Positions 58,837 to 64,000 of a DNA stretch of 64,000 bases are shown here, one piece after another. Location: positions 1-64,000 of the forward strand of contig NZ_JACAQA010000025.1 in assembly GCF_013385425.1 (NCBI RefSeq), in the 5' to 3' direction. This stretch comes from Pseudomonas gingeri (lineage in GTDB: Bacteria > Pseudomonadota > Gammaproteobacteria > Pseudomonadales > Pseudomonadaceae). The translations under genes were made by a program, and so were the position numbers. The first letter of the stretch is position 1. Every line of letters begins with the position of its first letter. Below the pieces are notes generated by a model that was not told where the DNA came from, did no database searches, and saw only the letters and a program-made list of their open reading frames with translations.

Positions 58837-59586
58837 ATGTATGCCTCGCTCAGCCACTTCAAACCCTGCGATCTGCCGACCCTGTTGAGCAGCTTGCAGC
58901 CGATTGCGCCGCTGCTCGATACCCTGTCGGACGTGGTGTTTTTCATCAAGGACAGCGAGGCCCGCTACGCCTTCGTCAACCAGACCCTGGCCCGGCGCTG
59001 CGGCTTCAAGGAGAGCGCCGAGCTGCTCGGGCGCACTGCCGACATGGTCTTCCCGGAACGCTTCGGCCCGCTCTACACCGCCCAGGATCGCCGGGTGCTG
59101 TCGAGCGGTCGCGAGCTGGCCGATCAACTCGAACTGCACCTCTATTACGGCAACCAGCCGATCTGGTGCCTGACCCATAAACTCGCGCTACTGGATACCC
59201 AAGGTCATATCGTCGGCCTCGCCGGGATCTCCCGGGATTTGCAACTGCCGCAGTCCAGCCACCCGGCCTTCCCCAAGCTCGCCGCCGTGGATGCCCATAT
59301 CCGCAGCCACTTCGCCCGGCCCATCAGCCTGGCCGAACTGACGGCGATTGCCGGGTTCTCGGTGGCGCAACTGGAGCGTCACTGCAAGCGGGTGTTCCAA
59401 CTCACCCCACGGCAGATGATTCACAAGGCGCGCCTGGAAGAGTCCTCGCGACTGTTACTGGACACCGACTTGCCGATCACCGAGATCGCCCTGCGCTGCG
59501 GTTACACCGACCACAGCGCCTTCAGCCGCCAGTTCCGCGCCCTGACCAGCCTGGCGCCCAGCCAATACCGCGACAGTCGTCGCTGA
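58837..59586 (+). CDS. PAS-domain AraC-family regulator
   Basis: 249 residues: a PAS domain (about 20-130; LDTLSDVVFFIKDSEARYAFVNQTL is its first block) and an AraC DNA-binding domain (about 150-249) with LAELTAIAGFSVAQLERHCKRVF and EIALRCGYTDHSAFSRQFRAL. ATG 58837 begins the recognisable domain; upstream in-frame sequence lies inside the alpha-subunit gene in another phase. In P. aeruginosa an AraC-type activator (LhpR) responds to hydroxyproline; this gene may play that part, with the PAS domain as sensor. Confidence 0.85.
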   Translation: MYASLSHFKPCDLPTLLSSLQPIAPLLDTLSDVVFFIKDSEARYAFVNQTLARRCGFKESAELLGRTADMVFPERFGPLYTAQDRRVLSSGRELADQLELHLYYGNQPIWCLTHKLALLDTQGHIVGLAGISRDLQLPQSSHPAFPKLAAVDAHIRSHFARPISLAELTAIAGFSVAQLERHCKRVFQLTPRQMIHKARLEESSRLLLDTDLPITEIALRCGYTDHSAFSRQFRALTSLAPSQYRDSRR

Positions 59587-59600
59587 GCCTCCCCCCCTTG

Positions 59601-59627
59601 AAACCACACAACACTGTTGTGTGGTTT
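59601..59627 (+). terminator. Perfect hairpin after the PAS-AraC gene
   Basis: AAACCACACAACA (59601-59613) and TGTTGTGTGGTTT (59615-59627) are exact inverse arms, 15 bases after the stop. The stem plus TTT end suggests a transcription terminator, though the T-tract is short. Confidence 0.6.
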
Positions 59628-59630
59628 CAC

Positions 59631-59704
59631 TGTGGGAGCGGAGCTTGCCCGCGAAGAGGCCCTTGAGGCCGCCAAAAGCTTCGCGGGCAAGCTCCGCTCC
59701 CACA
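59631..59704. repeat. Pseudomonas REP-type palindromic element
   Basis: The arm 59631-59656 (TGTGGGAGCGGAGCTTGCCC...) is the exact inverse of 59679-59704, 26 bases each around a 22-base centre. This is the common extragenic REP/REPIN sequence of the P. fluorescens group. It lies between the PAS-AraC gene and the ABC operon. Confidence 0.9.
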
Positions 59705-59873
59705 ATGACATTGAGTCGGCGCTGGCTGGAGGCGGTGTTCCTTTAAAGGGCGTTGCCGCGAAAACATGCTCCCTTCTGTAACACCCTCTCCCCCTCTATC
59801 GGCGAGCACCTGGCCCCCAGCTCCCTGACAACCCCTCTAAGCCGAGGACCGACAAAGAATTCATGTTCTGACG

Positions 59874-59918
59874 TTGAAACAGGCACAGTCATTGCTAATC
59901 TAATATCGTATACGAAAT
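59874..59918 (+). promoter_or_regulatory. Promoter and GTATAC operator of the hydroxyproline uptake operon
   Basis: TTGAAA (59874-59879) and TAATCT (59896-59901), 16 bases apart, form a promoter-like pair. The palindromic TCGTATACGA (59906-59915), inside the 16-base match to the site at 54406-54421, covers the expected start of transcription, as for a repressor. The rest of 59705-59873 shows no gene. Confidence 0.6.
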
Positions 59919-59962
59919 TCCTAATACGACAGCCAACACCACTCACCGATAACGAGGTCTCC

Positions 59963-60781
59963 ATGAAAAATCCCGTTTTTGCCGCAGCGCTCAGTGTGGT
60001 TCTCAGTTCGTCCTTTATCGCCACGGCCCAGGCCGACAAGCTCGACGACATCATCGGTTCGGGCAAGCTGCGTTGCGCCGTGACCCTGGATTTCCCGCCG
60101 ATGGGTTCCCGCGATGAGAGCAACAAACCGGTGGGTTTCGACGTCGACTACTGCAATGACCTGGCAAAAGTCCTCGGGGTCGATGCCGAGATCGTCGAGA
60201 CACCGTTCCCGGATCGGATCCCGGCACTGGTCTCGGGCCGTGCCGACGTGATCGTCGCCTCCACCTCCGACACCCTCGAACGGGCCAAGACCGTTGGCCT
60301 GTCCCTGCCCTACTTCGCCTTCCAGATGGTGGTCCTGACCCGCACCGACACCGGCATCAGCAAATACGAAGACCTCAAGGGCAAACCGGTCGGCAACACC
60401 AGCGGCACCTTTGAAGCCCTCGCCCTGGAAAAAGACCAGAAGAGCTGGGGCACCGGCAGCTTCCGCGCCTACCAATCGCAGAACGACACCATCCTCGCCG
60501 TCGCCCAGGGCCATATCGACGCCACCGTGGTCACCAACACCGTGGCAGCCGCTACGCTCAAATCAGGCAAATACAAGAACCTGAAAGTCGCCGGCAACGC
60601 GCCGTACGTGATCGACTACGTCTCGCTGGGGGCCAAGCGCAACGAGTACGGCCTGATCAACTACCTCAACCTGTTTATCAACCAACAGGTGCGTACCGGA
60701 CGTTACAAGGAGCTGTTCGTCAAATGGGTCGGGACCGAGATTCCGCCGACCGACCTGACCGTGCCCCACGTCTACTACTGA
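59963..60781 (+). CDS. Amino-acid ABC transporter substrate-binding protein (hydroxyproline-type)
   Basis: 272 residues, SBP_bac_3 family. ATG 59963 has GAGG upstream; the signal peptide (NPVFAAALSVVLSSSFIATAQA, within residues 3-24) is cleaved before DKLDD. GSGKLRCAVTLDFPPMG and GFDVDYCNDLAKVL are the family's first blocks; RADVIVASTSDT forms part of the ligand site. In this locus it most likely binds hydroxyproline or a betaine-like imino acid. It is first in an operon with aconitase X and two permeases. Confidence 0.9.
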   Translation: MKNPVFAAALSVVLSSSFIATAQADKLDDIIGSGKLRCAVTLDFPPMGSRDESNKPVGFDVDYCNDLAKVLGVDAEIVETPFPDRIPALVSGRADVIVASTSDTLERAKTVGLSLPYFAFQMVVLTRTDTGISKYEDLKGKPVGNTSGTFEALALEKDQKSWGTGSFRAYQSQNDTILAVAQGHIDATVVTNTVAAATLKSGKYKNLKVAGNAPYVIDYVSLGAKRNEYGLINYLNLFINQQVRTGRYKELFVKWVGTEIPPTDLTVPHVYY

Positions 60782-60791
60782 GGAAAGCTGA

Positions 60792-62573
60792 ATGCCCAGC
60801 ACGCCCACTTCCCTGCCAGGACGCAGCCTGGTCGAAGGAGCCGCCCAAGGCCCCTTGCTGTTCGCCGACGTCGGCCTGAGTTTCTGGGGCGGAGTCGATC
60901 CGTTCAGTGGCGAGGTGATCGATCGCCATCACCCCTTGAGTGGCGAACACCTGGCCGGCCGCGTGCTGGCGCTACCCAGCGGTCGCGGCTCCTGTACCGG
61001 CAGCAGCGTCATGATGGAGTTGATCAGCAACGGTCATGCGCCGGCAGCGCTGGTATTGGCCGAACCGGATGAAATCCTGACTCTCGGCGTGCTGGTGGCC
61101 CAGGTGATTTTCGAGCGTTCCCTGCCGGTGCTGTGCATCGGCCGGGAGGCCTTCGCCGCCTTGCGCGGCCGGGCCTTTGCCCGGGTAGAAGGCAGCCGCC
61201 TGACGCTCTTCGACGAGACACCCGCCGATCACTGGCAGGCACCGACCACACCGGTGCAGGCACAACCTGCGGCAAACCGCGTCGCCCTCAGCGAACACGA
61301 CCTCGCCCTGCTGGACGGCCAGTATGGCAAGGCCGCCCAGGTAGCCATGCAAATCATCCTGCAAATGGCCGAACTGCAAGGCGCACCCGCCTTGCTGGAC
61401 GTGACCCAGGCGCATATCGACGGCTGCATCTATACGGGCCCGGCGAGCCTGCGCTTTGCCGAACAACTGGTGCAATGGGGCGCGCGCGTTCGCGTCCCGA
61501 CCACCCTCAATTCCATTTCCGTGGACCAGCGCCGCTGGCGCGAATTGGGCGTCGCCCCGGCTCTCGGTGTACCCGCCAGTGCCCTGGGCGATGCCTATAT
61601 GGCGATGGGCGCGCAGCTCAGCTTCACCTGTGCGCCCTACTTGCTCGACAGCGCGCCGAAGGCCGGCGAACAGATCGTCTGGGCCGAATCCAACGCCGTG
61701 GTCTACGCCAACAGCGTGCTCGGCGCCCGTACCCAGAAGTACCCGGACTACCTGGATATCTGCATTGCCCTGACCGGTCGCGCGCCGTTGATCGGCTGCC
61801 ATCTGGACGCCCAGCGCAAGGCCCGGCTGCAAATCGAACTGCCCGCCCTGGGTGAGTTGGACGACTCGTTCTATCCGCTGCTCGGTTATCACATCGGTGC
61901 CCTGTCCGGCAGCCGGATTCCCCTGGTGCTCGGGTTGGAACAGCGCCAACCAAGCCTCGACGACCTGAAAGCCTTCGGCGCGGCCTTCGCCACCACGTCC
62001 GCGGCGCCGCTGTTTCATATCGCCGGGGTGACCCCGGAAGCGCTCGATCCGACCCAGGTGCTGGAACCGGGTGTTGTGCTGCCGGTGGAAAAAATCCGTC
62101 TGCCAGACCTGCTGCTGAGCTGGCGTGAACTCAACAGTGCCCGTGACCCACGGGTGGAGGTGGTGTCCCTGGGCAACCCGCATTTTTCCCTCAGCGAATT
62201 TGCCCATCTGGCCCGTCTGTGCCGGGGTCGGCACAAGCACCCCGACGTGGTCCTCGCCATCACTTGCGGGCGCGCGGTACTGGAACAGGCCCGCGCCGCC
62301 GGGCATATCGCAGCGATCGAAGCCTTCGGCGCGACCCTGGTCACCGACACCTGCTGGTGCATGCTCGGCGAACCGGTGATTCCGCCGGCCGCCACCACCT
62401 TGATGACCAACTCGGGCAAGTACGCCCACTACGCCCCTGGCCTGGTGGGGCGCAAGGTGCACTTCGCCAGCCTGGCCGAATGCGTCGACGCCGCCTGCAC
62501 CGCCAACGCCAGCGGGCGCTTGCCGGCCTGGCTGGCACCGGCCGTCCCACAGGAGACTCCCGCGCATGTTTGA
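60792..62573 (+). CDS. Aconitase X, probable cis-3-hydroxy-L-proline dehydratase
   Basis: 593 residues of the AcnX family in its single-chain form: a swivel domain (about 1-140, with LPSGRGSCTGSSVMME near 60-76) and the large catalytic domain (about 160-575). Candidate cluster or metal cysteines lie in FTCAPYLLD, TCGRAV and DTCWCMLGEP. AcnX proteins of this kind dehydrate cis-3-hydroxy-L-proline to pyrroline-2-carboxylate. The next step (a pyrroline-2-carboxylate reductase) is not in the window. Its place between transporter genes suggests uptake and breakdown of the 3- and 4-hydroxy isomers together. Confidence 0.87.
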   Translation: MPSTPTSLPGRSLVEGAAQGPLLFADVGLSFWGGVDPFSGEVIDRHHPLSGEHLAGRVLALPSGRGSCTGSSVMMELISNGHAPAALVLAEPDEILTLGVLVAQVIFERSLPVLCIGREAFAALRGRAFARVEGSRLTLFDETPADHWQAPTTPVQAQPAANRVALSEHDLALLDGQYGKAAQVAMQIILQMAELQGAPALLDVTQAHIDGCIYTGPASLRFAEQLVQWGARVRVPTTLNSISVDQRRWRELGVAPALGVPASALGDAYMAMGAQLSFTCAPYLLDSAPKAGEQIVWAESNAVVYANSVLGARTQKYPDYLDICIALTGRAPLIGCHLDAQRKARLQIELPALGELDDSFYPLLGYHIGALSGSRIPLVLGLEQRQPSLDDLKAFGAAFATTSAAPLFHIAGVTPEALDPTQVLEPGVVLPVEKIRLPDLLLSWRELNSARDPRVEVVSLGNPHFSLSEFAHLARLCRGRHKHPDVVLAITCGRAVLEQARAAGHIAAIEAFGATLVTDTCWCMLGEPVIPPAATTLMTNSGKYAHYAPGLVGRKVHFASLAECVDAACTANASGRLPAWLAPAVPQETPAHV

Positions 62574-63231
62574 TTACACCTTCCAATGGCGCGCGGCCCT
62601 GCGCGCCTTGCCGGATATGCTCAACGGCGCCCTGGTCACCTTCGAGACCGCCGCCTTGTCGATGATCTTCGGCGTGCTGATCGCCCTGGCCCTGACGGTG
62701 ATGCGCGAAACCAGGAATCCGTTGCTGCGTGGCATCGGTAACGGCTGGGTATCGATTGCCCGCAACACCCCGTCGCTGTTCCAGATCTACATCCTCTACT
62801 TCGGCCTCGGCTCGCTGGATCTGCATGTCAGTTCATGGTTCGCCCTGCTGGCCGGGATCACCTTCAACAACGCCGGTTATCTCGCGGAAAACTTTCGCGG
62901 CGGCCTCAAGGCGGTGCCCGATACCCAAGTGCGCGCCGCACGGTCACTGGGCATGAGCGCCTTCCAGGCCTACCGGATGATCATCGTCCCGCAGTTGCTG
63001 CGCATCGTCTTCTATCCGCTGAGCAATCAGATGGTCTGGGCGGTGCTGATGACCTCCCTGGGGGTGGTGGTCGGCCTGAACAATGACCTTACCGGGGTGA
63101 CCCAGGAGTACAACGTCAAGACCTTCCGCACCTTCGAGTTCTTCGCCATTGCAGCGGTGCTGTATTACCTGATTGCCAAGGCGATCGTCGCGGCAGCCCG
63201 GCTGATGGCCTGGCGACTGTTCCGCTACTGA
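62566..63231 (+). CDS. Amino-acid ABC transporter permease (HisM/GlnP type) 1
   Basis: 221 residues with about five membrane segments; ARSLGMSAFQAYRMIIVPQ is the cytoplasmic ATPase-contact loop and VSIARNTPSLFQIYILYFG is the usual His-type block. It overlaps the aconitase-X stop by eight bases. It forms a heterodimeric pore with the next permease for uptake of the ligand bound by the SBP at 59963. Confidence 0.92.
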   Translation: MFDYTFQWRAALRALPDMLNGALVTFETAALSMIFGVLIALALTVMRETRNPLLRGIGNGWVSIARNTPSLFQIYILYFGLGSLDLHVSSWFALLAGITFNNAGYLAENFRGGLKAVPDTQVRAARSLGMSAFQAYRMIIVPQLLRIVFYPLSNQMVWAVLMTSLGVVVGLNNDLTGVTQEYNVKTFRTFEFFAIAAVLYYLIAKAIVAAARLMAWRLFRY

Positions 63232-63241
63232 GGAGGTGACC

Positions 63242-63892
63242 ATGTTTTCCACCAGTTTTTCCTGGAATGACCTGCTGTTCCTGCTCAACGGCGCCTGGGT
63301 CACCCTGCAACTGACCTTCTGGGCGATCCTCCTGGGCTCCGCCGCCGGGCTGCTGTTCGGCTTGTTGCGGGCGCTGTTGCCCCGCGCCAGCCTGCCCCTG
63401 GCCTGGGTGCTGGACGCGTTTCGCAGCGTGCCATTGCTGATCCAGTTCGTCCTGTTCAATTCGCTGAAAAGCATCGTCGGCCTGAATATCAGCGCCTTCA
63501 GCGTCGGCTGCATCGTGCTCGGGGTCTACACCGCCGCGTACTTCACCGAGATCGTCCGCGGTGGCGTGCTCTCGGTGCCCCTGACCCTGCGCCGGGCCAG
63601 TCGCTCCCTGGGTCTGAGCTTTCTGCAGGACCTGCGCTGGATCGTCCTGCCGATGGCCACGCGGGTGGCCTTCCCCGGCTGGCTGAACCTGGTGCTCGGG
63701 GTGATGAAAGACACCGCGCTGGTGATGTGGATCGGCATCGTCGAACTGCTGCGCGCCTCGCAAACCATCGTCACGCGCATCCAGGAACCGCTGCTGGTGC
63801 TGTGCATCGCGGGCCTTATCTACTACGTCATGAGCCTGGTGGTCGCTCGCCTCGGCGCTCGTCTGGAAAGAAGGTGGCAAGAAAATGATTGA
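63242..63892 (+). CDS. Amino-acid ABC transporter permease (HisQ/GlnP type) 2
   Basis: 216 residues with about five membrane segments. AGGAGG at 63231-63236 gives ATG 63242 as start. FRSVPLLIQFVLFNSL and RRASRSLGLSFLQDLRWIVLP are family motifs (the latter the ATPase-contact loop). It pairs with the preceding permease. The stop overlaps the ATPase start by eight bases. Confidence 0.92.
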   Translation: MFSTSFSWNDLLFLLNGAWVTLQLTFWAILLGSAAGLLFGLLRALLPRASLPLAWVLDAFRSVPLLIQFVLFNSLKSIVGLNISAFSVGCIVLGVYTAAYFTEIVRGGVLSVPLTLRRASRSLGLSFLQDLRWIVLPMATRVAFPGWLNLVLGVMKDTALVMWIGIVELLRASQTIVTRIQEPLLVLCIAGLIYYVMSLVVARLGARLERRWQEND

Positions 63893-64000
63893 GATCGACA
63901 ACGTACACAAATCCTTCGGCGACCTGGAAGTGGTCAAGGGCGTCAGCCTGACGGTGAACAAGGGCGAGGTGGTGTCGATCATCGGCGGCTCCGGCTCCGG
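63885..64000 (+). CDS. Amino-acid ABC transporter ATP-binding protein (partial, runs off window end)
   Basis: The first 38 complete codons read MIEIDNVHKSFGDLEVVKGV and continue to IIGGSGSG at the window edge, the start of a Walker A motif of the GlnQ/HisP type. It begins at ATG 63885 inside the preceding permease gene. The rest of the protein lies beyond position 64000. Confidence 0.9.
   Translation, partial: MIEIDNVHKSFGDLEVVKGVSLTVNKGEVVSIIGGSGS

Noticed and set aside
59631..59704. Rho-independent terminator or small-RNA gene
   Set aside because: The 26-base arms match the common Pseudomonas REP palindrome, and no promoter or T-run is present.
60972..62567. A 531-codon minus-strand frame across the aconitase-X gene
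   Set aside because: No domain signatures and shadow-like composition; the plus-strand gene is complete and has recognised motifs.
1..64000. CRISPR arrays, prophage genes, insertion sequences, tRNA or rRNA genes
   Set aside because: I saw no direct-repeat arrays, transposase or integrase motifs, or structural RNA signatures in the window.

Overview
The window looks like chromosome of a fluorescens/putida-type Pseudomonas. The evidence is high GC with strong third-position G/C bias, Shine-Dalgarno starts in tight ATGA-overlapping operons, a Pseudomonas-style REP hairpin (59631-59704), and many catabolic operons that each carry their own regulator. I see no rRNA, tRNA, CRISPR array, phage or insertion sequence. 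The content is metabolic and transport, in modules.

Layout. (1) 1-8966: a divergent sugar/polyol locus. The minus arm is rpiB-like isomerase, transaldolase and the first 22 codons of a transketolase. The plus arm is a ribose-type ABC importer, an SDR dehydrogenase, DhaK-like and DhaL-like kinase subunits, and a convergent SorC-family regulator. The parts fit tetritol (best guess D-threitol) to erythrulose, erythrulose-4-P, erythrose-4-P and the pentose phosphate pathway. (2) 9017-12538: DctA-like carrier and tartrate/D-malate dehydrogenase, with a divergent LysR regulator and a large inverted-repeat operator between. (3) 12870-20033: RpiR-type regulator, D-Ala-D-Ala dipeptidase and a five-gene dipeptide ABC importer (ddpXABCDF-like). 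(4) 20132-29727: two DUF2157/DUF4401 membrane proteins, a DUF3313 lipoprotein, a split pqiAABC envelope lipid-transport operon, two AraC regulators, a small membrane protein and a BON protein. (5) 29936-36795: YtcA/HlyD/FUSC efflux operon, then a probable copper-handling set (DUF2946, TonB receptor, PepSY protein with a Met/His loop). (6) 36799-50266: a nitrogen-compound catabolic region with RidA, flavin monooxygenase, TetR, class III aminotransferase, DUF1028, M20 deacylase, LysR, aldehyde dehydrogenase, GMC oxidoreductase and a NitT/TauT-type ABC importer. (7) 50439-54351: LysE exporter, then an unusual [2Fe-2S]/FAD reductase fused to an M24 metallohydrolase, divergent from a MocR regulator. 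(8) 54450-64000: hydroxyproline catabolism with GntR/FCD regulator, 4-hydroxyproline epimerase, three-subunit D-hydroxyproline dehydrogenase, PAS-AraC regulator, amino-acid ABC importer and aconitase-X type cis-3-hydroxyproline dehydratase. The last ABC ATPase runs off the window.

The most distinctive observations are the reductase-M24 fusion gene, the RpiB homologue that has lost its ring-opening His inside a complete tetritol-type pathway, a near-identical GTATAC-centred site in front of both the FCD regulator and the hydroxyproline uptake operon, and a 24-nt element (22 identical) repeated upstream of the aldehyde dehydrogenase and the NitT/TauT importer. Functions come from motif recognition and context; no database search was run.
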